Positions 54,515 through 62,780 of a stretch of DNA of 64,000 nt are shown here, in pieces. Below the pieces are notes generated by a model. It made no database searches. It saw nothing but the letters and a program-made list of their open reading frames with translations, and was not told the origin of the DNA. The first letter of the stretch is position 1. The number at the start of each line of letters is the position of its first letter. The position numbers and the translations under genes are program-made. Where the stretch lies: contig NZ_JACYHE010000006.1 in NCBI RefSeq assembly GCF_021696945.1, forward strand, positions 81,963 to 145,962, read 5' to 3'. This DNA is from Streptomyces sp. JJ36 (lineage in GTDB: Bacteria; Actinomycetota; Actinomycetes; Streptomycetales; Streptomycetaceae).

Positions 54515-55350
54515 TGTGCCGTCATCTCGCCCGGCTGGGCCCGGTCCGCACGCTGGCCGAGCAGATCGTCGAACCACCGCACGGGCTGTACCGGCAGGCG
54601 TGGGAGCCGCGCCGGCAGCGGCACGGCACGGTCAACGCCGACGGTTTCGGGATCGGCTGGTACCCGCCGGACGGCGGCCCGGAGCCCGCCCGCTACCGCC
54701 GTGCGGTGCCCATTTGGGCCGACCCCAACCTGCCCGACCTCGCCCGCACCCTCCGCTCCGGCGCGGTGCTGGCCGCCGTACGGGACGCCACCCCCGGCGC
54801 CTGCCAGGGCGAGGGCGCCTGCGCCCCCTTCCGCACCGGACGCTGGCTCTTCAGCCACAACGGCTCCGTGGACGACTGGACGCGCCTGCCCGCCGACACC
54901 GGCGAGCCGGTCTCCGCCGAGGAACTCCTCGGGCTGGAGGCGCACTGCGACTCCGCCCTGCTGTGGGCGCTGGTCGCCCGGCGGCTGGGCGCCGGGGAGC
55001 CGCCCGGCGCGGCCCTCGCCGCGGTGGTGCGCGCGGTGGCCGCCGTACGCCCCGGCAGCCGGCTCAACCTGCTGCTCACCGACGGCCGTACGGTGACCGC
55101 CGTCCGCTGGGGCGACACCCTCTGCCACCGCACGACGTCCGGCGACGCGCCGTCCACGGTCGTCGCCTCCGAACCCCTCGACGACGGCGACTGGCAGGAC
55201 GTGCCGGACCGCTCCCTGCTGCACGCCACCCCCGGCACGGCGGAGATCACCCCGCTCACGCCGGGGCCGCGCGCCGCCGTACCGGCCGCCGCGACCGCGG
55301 CCGCCGCCCCCTCCCCGTACGAGGTCGCAGAGAGGACGTTCCCCTCATGA
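54514..55350 (+). CDS. egtC: Ergothioneine gamma-glutamyl amidohydrolase EgtC
   Basis: The product has 278 residues, of the class II glutamine amidotransferase fold. Cys2 (MCRHLARLG) becomes the N-terminal nucleophile after Met removal. NADGFGIGWY and LFSHNGSVDDW complete the site. It removes glutamate from the gamma-glutamyl-hercynyl-cysteine sulfoxide. It overlaps egtB upstream and egtD downstream by a base or more, so the three are translationally coupled. Confidence 0.95.
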   Translation: MCRHLARLGPVRTLAEQIVEPPHGLYRQAWEPRRQRHGTVNADGFGIGWYPPDGGPEPARYRRAVPIWADPNLPDLARTLRSGAVLAAVRDATPGACQGEGACAPFRTGRWLFSHNGSVDDWTRLPADTGEPVSAEELLGLEAHCDSALLWALVARRLGAGEPPGAALAAVVRAVAAVRPGSRLNLLLTDGRTVTAVRWGDTLCHRTTSGDAPSTVVASEPLDDGDWQDVPDRSLLHATPGTAEITPLTPGPRAAVPAAATAAAAPSPYEVAERTFPS

Positions 55351-56333
55351 ACACCACCCCGGAACGCTTCACGCTCCACCACCGCCTGCCGGAGCACCAC
55401 TTCACCGACGCCCTCCACACCGACGTGCTGAAGGGCCTCACCGCCACGCCCAAGACGCTGCCGCCCAAGTGGTTCTACGACGCCCGCGGCAGCCGGCTGT
55501 TCGAGACGATCACCACGCTGCCCGAGTACTACCCGACCCGCGCGGAACGGGAGATCCTCGCCCGGCAGGCCGGCGAGGTGGCCCGCCGCACCCGGGCCCG
55601 TACCCTCGTCGAGCTGGGCTCCGGCTCCTCGGCGAAGACCCGGCTGCTGCTGGACGCGCTCACCGCCGAGGGGACGCTGGAGGAGTACGCGCCCCTGGAC
55701 GTCTCGCGGGACGCCCTGGAGGAGGCCGGGGCGGCGCTCTGCCGCGCCTACCCGGACCTGCGGGTGACGGCCACCGTCACCGACCTGGACGCCGGCCCGG
55801 CACTGCCGCGGGCCGCCTCCGGGCCCCGGCTGGTCGCCTTCCTGGGCTCCACCATCGGCAACCTGGACCGGGCGCAGCGTGCCGCCTTCCACGCCGGGCT
55901 GCGGGCGGAGATGGCCCCGGGGGACGCGCTGCTGCTCGGTGCCGACCTGGTCAAGGACCCGGAGACGCTGCGCCGCGCCTACGACGACGCGCTCGGCGTC
56001 ACCGCGGACTTCAACCTCAACGTCCTGCGGGTGCTCAACCGCGAGCTGGAGGCCGACTTCGACCTCTCCGCCTTCGCCCACCGGGCGGTGTGGGACGCCC
56101 GTGACGAGCGCGTCGAGATGCGGCTGCGTTCCCGGCGCCCGCAGACGGTGAAGCTCCCCGCTCTCGACCTGGCCGTGGACTTCGCCCGGGACGAGGACCT
56201 GCGCACCGAGATCTCCGTGAAGTTCCGCCGCTCCGGGCTCACCGCCGAGCTGGAGGGCGCCGGCTTTGCGGTGCGCGCCTGGTGGACGGACCACCGCGAC
56301 CGCTTCGCCCTGCTGCTGGCGGAACCGGTCTGA
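55347..56333 (+). CDS. egtD: L-histidine N-alpha-methyltransferase EgtD
   Basis: The product has 328 residues. It methylates histidine to hercynine with SAM. Signatures are KWFYDARGSRLFETITTLPE, the SAM loop LVELGSGSSAKTRLLLDAL, and AFLGSTIGNLDR. The length is typical. The ATG overlaps the egtC stop (ATGA). The lyase gene egtE is not in the window. Confidence 0.96.
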   Translation: MNTTPERFTLHHRLPEHHFTDALHTDVLKGLTATPKTLPPKWFYDARGSRLFETITTLPEYYPTRAEREILARQAGEVARRTRARTLVELGSGSSAKTRLLLDALTAEGTLEEYAPLDVSRDALEEAGAALCRAYPDLRVTATVTDLDAGPALPRAASGPRLVAFLGSTIGNLDRAQRAAFHAGLRAEMAPGDALLLGADLVKDPETLRRAYDDALGVTADFNLNVLRVLNRELEADFDLSAFAHRAVWDARDERVEMRLRSRRPQTVKLPALDLAVDFARDEDLRTEISVKFRRSGLTAELEGAGFAVRAWWTDHRDRFALLLAEPV

Positions 56334-56340
56334 GCACCGC

Positions 56341-56374
56341 CCGGTCCGGTCGCGCGGCACCGTGACCGGACCGG
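56341..56374 (+). terminator. Terminator after egtD
   Basis: An 11-bp perfect stem, 56341-56351 with 56364-56374, has a 12-base loop and begins seven bases past the egtD stop. Confidence 0.7.
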
Positions 56375-56497
56375 TGGCCCTGGCCGGCCGACCCGCCGGC
56401 CGCCTGCCCGCCGGTCCGGGCGCCGCCGCGACCGGCCCGGGCGGCCTGCGGGTCCGCCCGCCTGCCCCGGGCGCCCTGCCGCCGTACGATCCGCCCC

Positions 56498-56535
56498 GGC
56501 CGGTGCCGGGCCCGCCTCCGGGTCCGGCACCGGCC
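56498..56535. terminator. Second hairpin between egtD and the iron-controlled operon
   Basis: A 12-bp perfect stem, 56498-56509 with 56524-56535, has a 14-base loop. It may back up the egt terminator. The rest of the 330-base gap shows only the iron box. Confidence 0.45.
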
Positions 56536-56622
56536 GTTCGTACGGCCGGCGGCGGCGCACCCGGCTCACGCGGTACCGCCCCGGGAGACGGGCGCCGGGC
56601 CCGTCTCCCCCTCGCCGGGGTG

Positions 56623-56641
56623 TGAGGTTAGGCTTACCTAA
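56623..56641 (+). promoter_or_regulatory. Iron box (DmdR1/IdeR operator) before the SIP gene
   Basis: The 19 bases TGAGGTTAGGCTTACCTAA match the actinobacterial iron-box consensus TTAGGTTAGGCTCACCTAA at 17 positions. It ends 22 bases before the start, so the operon should be repressed when iron is plentiful. Confidence 0.85.
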
Positions 56642-56663
56642 ACCACCGTCCGGGAGGGGCAGC

Positions 56664-57383
56664 ATGGGACACGGCTGGCAGGGCGTCGCCCTGAAGCTGC
56701 TGCGCGGCAAGGACTTCGTCTTCACCGTGCGCTCCAACGAACGGGTGTCCGAGCGGCTTCACCGGCTCTCCTTCTCCGACGGGGGCATGCTCCGCGCGAC
56801 GGGCACCCACCCGACCATGTGGGCACGGCTCTGGTTCGACGACGACGGCCGCCCGCACCAGCGCGCGTACACCGTGGTCGACCCGGACCCCGGCGCCGGC
56901 ACCTTCCACATGGAGTTCGCCCTGCATCCGGGACGCGCGAGCGACTGGGCGCGCGCCGCCGCGCCCGGCGACCGGATCGAGGCGACCGTCCAGGGCACCG
57001 GCTTCACCGTGCCGGACCCGCCGCCCTCCCGGCTCCTCGTGGTCGGCGACCCGGCCTCCCGGCCCGCCGTCGACTCGTTGCTGGAGGCGATGCCGGGCAC
57101 ACCGGCCACCGTCTGGTTCGAGACCACGCACCCCGGGGACGCCGACGGCGTCCCGCGGCACCGCACGGCGGACCACGAGGTGCTGCCGGTGCCGCGCCGG
57201 GACGGCGGGGCCCTGCTCGCCGAGACCGTGCGGCGGGAGCTGCCCGGGCGCCTGGACGACCGTGCCTTCCTGTGGATCGCCTGTGACACCACGACCACCC
57301 GCGCCCTCGCCGGCCACGCCCGCAGGCAACTCGGCCTGCCGAAACAGCGGTTGCACGCCTTCGGCTACTGGCGGCCGGAGTGA
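56664..57383 (+). CDS. Siderophore-interacting protein (flavin ferric-siderophore reductase)
   Basis: The product has 239 residues. An FAD-binding barrel ([20 protein letters not shown] near residue 73) is followed by the SIP NAD(P)H domain ([20 protein letters not shown], then [18 protein letters not shown]). It should release iron from imported ferric siderophores. ATG 56664 follows GGGAGGGG. Its stop overlaps the next GTG (GTGA). Confidence 0.93.
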   Translation: MGHGWQGVALKLLRGKDFVFTVRSNERVSERLHRLSFSDGGMLRATGTHPTMWARLWFDDDGRPHQRAYTVVDPDPGAGTFHMEFALHPGRASDWARAAAPGDRIEATVQGTGFTVPDPPPSRLLVVGDPASRPAVDSLLEAMPGTPATVWFETTHPGDADGVPRHRTADHEVLPVPRRDGGALLAETVRRELPGRLDDRAFLWIACDTTTTRALAGHARRQLGLPKQRLHAFGYWRPE

Positions 57384-57613
57384 CCGCACCACCGTGGTGC
57401 AGCCGGTCCGCAGGAGCGTCCGGGAGAGCCGCCCCGAAGCAGCCGGCCCGCAACAGCGCCCCGGAGAAAGCCACACCGGAGCAGCCCGTCGCAGGAGCGC
57501 CCCGGAGAGCCACCCCGGTGCAGGGCACCCCCGGCGGCGCGGCGCACCGCACGAAACCCACCCTCGTCCTGCCCGGAGAACCGGGCCCGCCCCGGAACGG
57601 AGCCGCCCCGTGA
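57380..57613 (+). CDS. 77-residue ORF coupled on both sides, built on tandem repeats
   Basis: The GTG at 57380 overlaps the stop of the siderophore-interacting protein (GTGA), and its own stop overlaps the GTG of the kinase gene (GTGA). The frame exactly fills the gap. The peptide is Pro/Ala/Arg-rich (for example [20 protein letters not shown]), encoded by three copies of a 39-42-base repeat. No domain is recognised. It may be a translated bridge that keeps ribosomes running from one gene to the next. Confidence 0.5.
   Translation: MTAPPWCSRSAGASGRAAPKQPARNSAPEKATPEQPVAGAPRRATPVQGTPGGAAHRTKPTLVLPGEPGPPRNGAAP
57399..57519 (+). repeat. Three imperfect tandem repeats of about 40 bases
   Basis: Units start GCAGCC at 57399, 57439 and 57481 (40, 42 and 39 bases). 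Each contains a version of AGGAGCGCCCCGGAGAGCC, and a partial fourth start is at 57520. Unit lengths are not all multiples of three, yet the frame across them stays open. Confidence 0.75.
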
Positions 57614-58563
57614 CCGTGACCGCCCCTGCCGACGACGAGCCCGCGCGCAGCGTTCGCCCCGCGCCTTTGCCGGAGGCTCTGCGCGGCCGCACGGTCGTGG
57701 TCAAGTTCGGCGGGAACGCCATGGTGGACGACGCGCTGCGGCGGACGTTCGCGGACGACGTGGCCGCGCTGTGGCACGCGGGCGTGCGCCCCGTGGTGGT
57801 GCACGGCGGCGGACCGCAGATCAGCGCCATGCTGGAGCGGCTGGAGCTGGAGGTCCGCTTCGAGGCGGGCCTGCGGGTGACCACCCCGGAGACCCTGGAC
57901 GTGGTCCGCATGGTGCTGACCGGCCGGGTGCAGCGCGAACTGGTCGAAGCCCTCAACGCCCACGGGCCGCTGGCCGTCGGCATGTCCGGTGAGGACGCCC
58001 ACACCCTGACCGCCGTGCGGCGCACGGCCCGGGCCGGCGGCCGACCGGTGGACCTCGGGCGCGTCGGGGAGATCGTCTCCGTGGCGCCGGAGACGGTACG
58101 GGCCCTGCTGGACCTGGGTCGCGTCCCGGTGGTCTCCCCGGTGGCGCGGGGCACCGACGGGCGGGGCTACAACGTGAACGCCGACCTCGCGGCCGCGGCG
58201 CTGGCCGCCGCGCTGGACGCCGAGCGGCTGGTGATGCTCACCGACGTCGCCGGTCTGTACGCGGACTGGCCGCACAGCACCGAGGTCGTCCCGCGCCTGA
58301 CGGCCGGTGAACTGGCCACGCTGCTCCCGGAACTGGCCGGCGGGATGCTGCCGAAGATGGAGGGCTGCCTGCGGGCGGTACGGGCGGGCGTACGCGGCGC
58401 ACAGGTGCTGGACGGGCGGGTACCGCACGCGGTGCTCCGTGCCCTGGGGCCCGCGCCCGCGCCCGGCACCCTCGTCGTCCCTGACCCCGCCCCGGGCCGC
58501 GTCCCGGGCCGCGCAGCGCGGGACGTACCCGCTCGCAGACAGCAGGCGCCCACCCGCACCTGA
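57610..58563 (+). CDS. Acetylglutamate kinase-like protein (ArgB family) in an iron-controlled operon
   Basis: The product has 317 residues. All ArgB landmarks are present: [74 protein letters not shown] and [14 protein letters not shown] with the catalytic Lys. It should phosphorylate N-acetylglutamate or a close analogue. It lies outside any argCJBD cluster, downstream of an iron box, and next to a divergent ArgA-like gene. A role in supplying ornithine or another glutamate-derived unit to a siderophore is an inference. Confidence 0.88.
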   Translation: MTVTAPADDEPARSVRPAPLPEALRGRTVVVKFGGNAMVDDALRRTFADDVAALWHAGVRPVVVHGGGPQISAMLERLELEVRFEAGLRVTTPETLDVVRMVLTGRVQRELVEALNAHGPLAVGMSGEDAHTLTAVRRTARAGGRPVDLGRVGEIVSVAPETVRALLDLGRVPVVSPVARGTDGRGYNVNADLAAAALAAALDAERLVMLTDVAGLYADWPHSTEVVPRLTAGELATLLPELAGGMLPKMEGCLRAVRAGVRGAQVLDGRVPHAVLRALGPAPAPGTLVVPDPAPGRVPGRAARDVPARRQQAPTRT

Positions 58564-58638
58564 CCGCGAGCGCTGCGACGCCCCGGGCGGCACCGGCCGC
58601 CGGGCCGCGCCCGGGGCCGCCCCGGCTCCCGGCGCGGG

Positions 58639-59229
58639 TCAGAGCGCGCGGGCGAGCACCCGGGCGTTGCGGCGCGGGTCGAGCGACCGGGCCCAGGCGG
58701 CAGGCGCCAGGCTCGCCGGGACCGGGGCGAAGCCGTGCCGGAGGAAGAGCCGGGCGTTGCCGGTGGTCGCGGTGAACAGCGCGCCGCGTGCCTCCGCCCG
58801 GGCGCCCGCCAGCGCGGTACGCAGCAGCCGGGCACCCAGGCCGCAGCCCTGCCGGTGCCGGGCGACGCAGACGTTGTAGAGGACTGCCGAGGCCCGGCCG
58901 CCGTGCGGCGCCTCGGGGTGGACGCGGAGGGCGAGGCAGGCCTCCAGGGCGCCGTCGGGCGCCTCGGCCACCAGGAAGTCGGCGGCGCGGGCGGCGTAGA
59001 CGTGGCGGGGCCGGTCGCGCAGCGCGCCGGAGTGGACGAACGGCCGGGAGAGCGCAAGGAGGGCGGGGGCGTCGCCGGGGCGCGCAGGGCGCACGAGGAA
59101 GGGGCCCCCGGACGGAACGGCCGGCGCGTTGCGGGCGTGCGCCCCGGTGGACGGAGCAGGCGCGGCGTGCGGGGAGGTGCGGAGTGCGCGGACCGGTGGC
59201 GGGGCGGGGCGCGGCGTAGCCGTGATCAA
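58639..59229 (-). CDS. GNAT acetyltransferase resembling short N-acetylglutamate synthase (ArgA)
   Basis: The product has 196 residues. After a Pro/Ala/Arg-rich N-terminus of about 55 residues comes a GNAT domain with LVRPARPGDAPALLALSRPF, DFLVAEAPDG, VARHRQGCGLGARLLRTAL (motif A), RLFLRHGF, and an end reading RRNARVLARAL. This pattern is that of stand-alone bacterial NAG synthases. The TTG at 59229 was chosen because AAGGA lies five bases before it. An iron box is 79 bases upstream. It converges with the ArgB-like gene. Confidence 0.75.
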   Translation of the reverse strand: MITATPRPAPPPVRALRTSPHAAPAPSTGAHARNAPAVPSGGPFLVRPARPGDAPALLALSRPFVHSGALRDRPRHVYAARAADFLVAEAPDGALEACLALRVHPEAPHGGRASAVLYNVCVARHRQGCGLGARLLRTALAGARAEARGALFTATTGNARLFLRHGFAPVPASLAPAAWARSLDPRRNARVLARAL

Positions 59230-59307
59230 CAGAGTCCTTCCTCGGGTCCGCCGTACGCGCGGGGCCGGTGTGCGGGGCGCACACGGCCCCGCACACGAGG
59301 GCACGAC

Positions 59308-59326
59308 CAAGGTTAGCCTTACCTAA
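59308..59326 (-). promoter_or_regulatory. Iron box before the ArgA-like gene
   Basis: CAAGGTTAGCCTTACCTAA matches the 19-base iron-box consensus at 15 positions, including all of GGTTAG and ACCTAA. It sits between the stop of the phosphopantetheinyl transferase gene and the start of the ArgA-like gene, both on the minus strand. Confidence 0.8.
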
Positions 59327-59327
59327 G

Positions 59328-60278
59328 TCAATTGCCCAAGCCGGTACGCCGGGCGGCGTCCCCGGCGCCGCCCACGGGGCGCGGCCGCGCGACCGCGCAG
59401 GCCGCCGCATATCCCCGCGGGACGGGGACGTCCGCCAGCGACCATCCCGGGAGCGACGCCGGTACGGCGCCGGTCCCCACATAGCTCACCGCCGGGTCCT
59501 CGCCGAGGCCGATGCCGACGCCCTTCAGGTACGCCTCCTTGCGGACCCAGCAGCGGGCGAACGCCGCCGGCCGGTCGCGGCCCGGCAGCTCCGCCAGTTC
59601 CGCCCGCTCGGCCGGGTGGAGCACCGCCGCCACCTCCTCCGCGGTGCCGGACGCGGGCGCCGCCTCCACGTCCACGCCGACCGGGCGGTCCGCGAAGCCG
59701 AGCAGCACGACGTCGCCCGCGTGCGAGAGGGAGAAGTGCAGCGGCGCCCCGGCGACCGCGGGCCGGCCGTGCGGCCCGCCACAGCCCGGGCAGGCCTCGC
59801 GGACCAGGCGCACCGCCTCCGGCGCGCACGCCAGCGAGGCGCCGAGCAGCCGGCGGAGCGCGACATGGGCGACCCGGTAGCGGTCACGGTCCGCCTCGCG
59901 GACGAACTGCCGGCAGCGGGCCCGCTCGCCCTCGTCCAGCAGCCCCTCGTCCCGCCCGGCCCGCCGCCGGTACGCACTCACCCGTACGGCCCACAGCCGG
60001 GGCCCGGAGCCGGGCACCCACGGACCGGGCAGGGAGGCGTCCTCCAGCCAGACCGGGGGCGCGGGTGTTCCGGCGTCCGCCCGGGAGTCCGGAGACGCCG
60101 TGGCGGAGCCGGACGCCGTGGCGGACGGGGACGCCGTGGCGGACGGGGACGCGGGGGACGCCCGGGAGACCGTGGAGGCCCGCGGGTCCGGGGCCCCCGT
60201 GGGTGCGCCGCCGGACGGCCCGGAGGCGGGCGGCACGGCGGGCCGTTCCGCGGGCTCCCGCGCCTCCGGCCCGGTCAT
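59328..60278 (-). CDS. Sfp-type 4'-phosphopantetheinyl transferase with a repetitive N-terminus
   Basis: The product has 316 residues. The catalytic part (about 85-300) has LHFSLSHAGDVVLLGFADRP, PVGVDVE with the metal-binding acids, and FARCWVRKEAYLKGVG. It activates carrier proteins of peptide or polyketide synthases, and its iron-locus setting suggests an NRPS siderophore. The first ~80 residues are Ala/Ser/Pro with a repeated SPSATA unit, absent from ordinary Sfp enzymes. The ATG overlaps the amidohydrolase stop (ATGA). Confidence 0.92.
   Translation of the reverse strand: MTGPEAREPAERPAVPPASGPSGGAPTGAPDPRASTVSRASPASPSATASPSATASGSATASPDSRADAGTPAPPVWLEDASLPGPWVPGSGPRLWAVRVSAYRRRAGRDEGLLDEGERARCRQFVREADRDRYRVAHVALRRLLGASLACAPEAVRLVREACPGCGGPHGRPAVAGAPLHFSLSHAGDVVLLGFADRPVGVDVEAAPASGTAEEVAAVLHPAERAELAELPGRDRPAAFARCWVRKEAYLKGVGIGLGEDPAVSYVGTGAVPASLPGWSLADVPVPRGYAAACAVARPRPVGGAGDAARRTGLGN
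60091..60152 (-). repeat. 18-base tandem repeat within the transferase N-terminus
   Basis: The unit GACGCCGTGGCGGACGGG (plus-strand view) is repeated about three and a half times with small changes. It encodes the repeated Ser-Pro-Ser-Ala-Thr-Ala segment on the minus strand. Confidence 0.7.
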
Positions 60279-61867
60279 GCGGCGCTCCCGGCCGCGGCCG
60301 GTCCCTCCCCCGCGCGGCGGCCGTCCACATAGGTGGCGACCACCTCGATGTCCCCGATCCGGCCTGGGTCCACCCGCCGCGGGTCGTCCCCGAGCACCGC
60401 GAGGTCGGCCCGCTTGCCCGGGGTGAGGCTGCCCGCGCTCGCCTCCCACCGGCAGGCGTACGCTCCGGCCACGGTGTACGCGCGCAGCGCCTCCTCGACC
60501 GGCACGCTCTCCTCCGGGCCGATCACCCGGCCGCTGACGGAGGCCCGTTCGGCCAGGAACTGCACGGCCCGCAGCGGCGCGCCGTCGGTGACGGGCCGGT
60601 CGGAGCTGCCGACCAACGTGACCCCGTGGTCGAGGAAGCCCCGCCCCCGGTAGAGCCACGGCGCCCGCCCCTCGCCCATGATGTCCGCGTAGTCGTCGCC
60701 GAAGTACCGCAGGAAGTTGGGCTGCACCACGGCGCTGAGACCCAGCCGGGCGAACCGGGGAAGCTGGTCCGGCCGGATCAGCCCGGCGTGCTCGATGCGG
60801 TGCCGCGCCTCCGGGCGCGGCCGCAGCCGCTGCGCCCGTTCCAGCGCGTCCAGCGCGAGGTCGGCGGCGCGGTCGCCGATGGCGTGCACCGCGAGCTGCC
60901 ACCCGGCGAGATGGCCGTCCACGATCAGATCCGCGAGCCGTTCCGGGTCGTCCTGGAGCTCCCCGGTGGTCTCCAGTCCCTCGTACGGCGCGGTGAGCGC
61001 GGCGGTACGCGCCATCATGCCGCCGTCGGTGTAGATCTTCAGCGCGCCCAGGGAGAGCCAGTCGTCACCGAACCCGGTGCGCAGGCCCAGGTCCATCGCG
61101 CGCGGTATGCCGTCGTCCGCGTGCGCGGCGCGCGGCCGGAGGGTGTCGCCGGCGGCCATGAGCTGGACCCGCAGCGGCAGCCAGCCGCGGTCCCGCAGCA
61201 GTTGGTAGGCGCCGATCTCGACCGGGCTGTGGCCCAGCAGCCCGCCGCCCACCCCGGCCTCGGCGCAGGCGGTCACCCCCTCGGCGAGGCAGAGGCGGGC
61301 CGCGCGCTCGACGGCGTCGGCCAGCTCCTCCTGGGAGTACGGCAGCCGGAGCCGGCGGGCGGCGGCCATGGCGCTCTCCGCGAGGAAGCCGTCCCGGTGC
61401 GGGACGCCGTCCGGAAGCTGCTCCAGCACGGGGCCGTTGACCACGCAGGCGTGCCCGGAGTCGTGCATCAGGAAGACCTTGCGCCCCGCGCCGGCCCGGT
61501 CCAGCTCGGCGGCGGTGAGATGCCGGCCGAGGGCTCGCTGGTCGTAGCCGCCGAGGTCCACCCAGGCTCCGGGCGGCTTACGGGCCGCGGCCTCGGCGAC
61601 CACGGCGAGCACGTCGTCGACGCGGGTGCACGGCGCCACGCTGGGGGTGCTCGCCTTGAGGCCGGCCCACGCCAGATGCACATGGCTGTCGATGAATCCC
61701 GGCAGCACGGTGGCGCCGTCCAGATCGACCACCTCGCGGGCGGGCAGCGCCCGGGCCTCCTCGTCCAGCGCCACGATCCGTCCCCGCCAGACCCCCAGGT
61801 CGCGGGCGACGGGCCGGTCCCGGTCCATGGTGAGGAACTGCGCGTTCGTCAGCCGGGTGCAGAGCAT
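60275..61867 (-). CDS. YtcJ-like metal-dependent amidohydrolase
   Basis: The product has 530 residues of amidohydrolase family 3. Metal ligands are seen in GFIDSHVHLAW near residue 58, the His of AVHAIGDRAADLALDAL, and HRIEHAGLI. ALKIYTDGGMM holds the bridging region and VGSSDRPVTD a late Asp. The substrate is unknown. The gene lies 19 bases after the ATPase gene and overlaps the phosphopantetheinyl transferase gene, so it belongs to the same operon. ATG 61867 follows AGGGACGG. Confidence 0.9.
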   Translation of the reverse strand: MLCTRLTNAQFLTMDRDRPVARDLGVWRGRIVALDEEARALPAREVVDLDGATVLPGFIDSHVHLAWAGLKASTPSVAPCTRVDDVLAVVAEAAARKPPGAWVDLGGYDQRALGRHLTAAELDRAGAGRKVFLMHDSGHACVVNGPVLEQLPDGVPHRDGFLAESAMAAARRLRLPYSQEELADAVERAARLCLAEGVTACAEAGVGGGLLGHSPVEIGAYQLLRDRGWLPLRVQLMAAGDTLRPRAAHADDGIPRAMDLGLRTGFGDDWLSLGALKIYTDGGMMARTAALTAPYEGLETTGELQDDPERLADLIVDGHLAGWQLAVHAIGDRAADLALDALERAQRLRPRPEARHRIEHAGLIRPDQLPRFARLGLSAVVQPNFLRYFGDDYADIMGEGRAPWLYRGRGFLDHGVTLVGSSDRPVTDGAPLRAVQFLAERASVSGRVIGPEESVPVEEALRAYTVAGAYACRWEASAGSLTPGKRADLAVLGDDPRRVDPGRIGDIEVVATYVDGRRAGEGPAAAGSAA

Positions 61868-61886
61868 GGGCGATCCGTCCCTGGGG

Positions 61887-62780
61887 CTAGCGGGTCTCAG
61901 CCGGCACGACGCCGGCGCCGGCGGTGGCGGTGGCGGTGGCGGGTGCGGAGGGCGCGCCCTCCGGCGGGTCGTGCCGCCGGGGGGCGGCGGGCACCATCAG
62001 CGGCGTCCCGGTCTCCGGGTCCTCGATGATCCGGCAGGGCAGCCCGAAGACCTCCTCGACCAGCTCGGCGCTCATCACCCGGGCCGGATCGCCCTCGGCC
62101 GCCACGGCACCGCCCGGTCCCAGCACGATCAGATGCGTGGCGTAGCGGCACGCCTGGTTGAGGTCGTGCAGCACGGCGACGACGGTGTGCCCGCGCCGCG
62201 CGTGCAACCCGGCGCACAGGTCCAGCACCTCCACCTGGTGGGCGATGTCCAGATAGGTCGTCGGCTCGTCCAGCAGCAGGACCGGGGTCTGCTGGGCGAG
62301 GACCATGGCGAGCCACACGCGTTGCCGCTGACCGCCGGAGAGGTCGTCCACCGGCCGGTCGGCGAGATCCAGCACACCGGTCTGCCGCATCGCCTCCGTC
62401 ACCGCCGCCTCGTCCTCGGCCGACCACTGCCGCAGCAGCCGCTGGTGCGGGTAGCGGCCACGCGCCGTGAGGTCCCCGACCGTGATGCCGCCGGGCGCGG
62501 TCGAGGACTGCGGCAGCAGCCCGAGCCGCCGGGCGACCTCACGCGACGGGTACGAGGAGATAGCCGCACCGTCCAGATAGACCTGCCCCGCCCGCGGCTT
62601 GAGCATCCGGGCCAGCGCCTTGAGCAGGGTGGACTTGCCGCAGGCGTTGGGGCCCACGATGACCGTGAAGGAGTCGTCGGGGATGTCGACCCCGAGCGAG
62701 GTGGCCACCGTCCGCTGGTCGTAGGCGAGCGTCAGGTCCTCGGCCCGCAGCCGGGGCCCCGGCGCTTTCGTGTCCGTCAT
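61887..62780 (-). CDS. Ferric-siderophore ABC transporter ATP-binding protein (FecE/FepC type)
   Basis: The product has 297 residues. Walker A is VGPNACGKSTLLKALARML, the signature LSGGQRQRVWLAMVLAQ and Walker B VLLLDEPTTYLD, with the H-loop in LHDLNQACRYA. The Ala/Pro C-terminal tail of about 35 residues is extra. With the FecCD permease it powers siderophore import. The ATG overlaps the permease stop (ATGA). Confidence 0.95.
   Translation of the reverse strand: MTDTKAPGPRLRAEDLTLAYDQRTVATSLGVDIPDDSFTVIVGPNACGKSTLLKALARMLKPRAGQVYLDGAAISSYPSREVARRLGLLPQSSTAPGGITVGDLTARGRYPHQRLLRQWSAEDEAAVTEAMRQTGVLDLADRPVDDLSGGQRQRVWLAMVLAQQTPVLLLDEPTTYLDIAHQVEVLDLCAGLHARRGHTVVAVLHDLNQACRYATHLIVLGPGGAVAAEGDPARVMSAELVEEVFGLPCRIIEDPETGTPLMVPAAPRRHDPPEGAPSAPATATATAGAGVVPAETR

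Noticed and set aside
57399..57519. CRISPR-like repeat array
   Set aside because: The units are contiguous, imperfect and lack spacers, and no cas genes are present.
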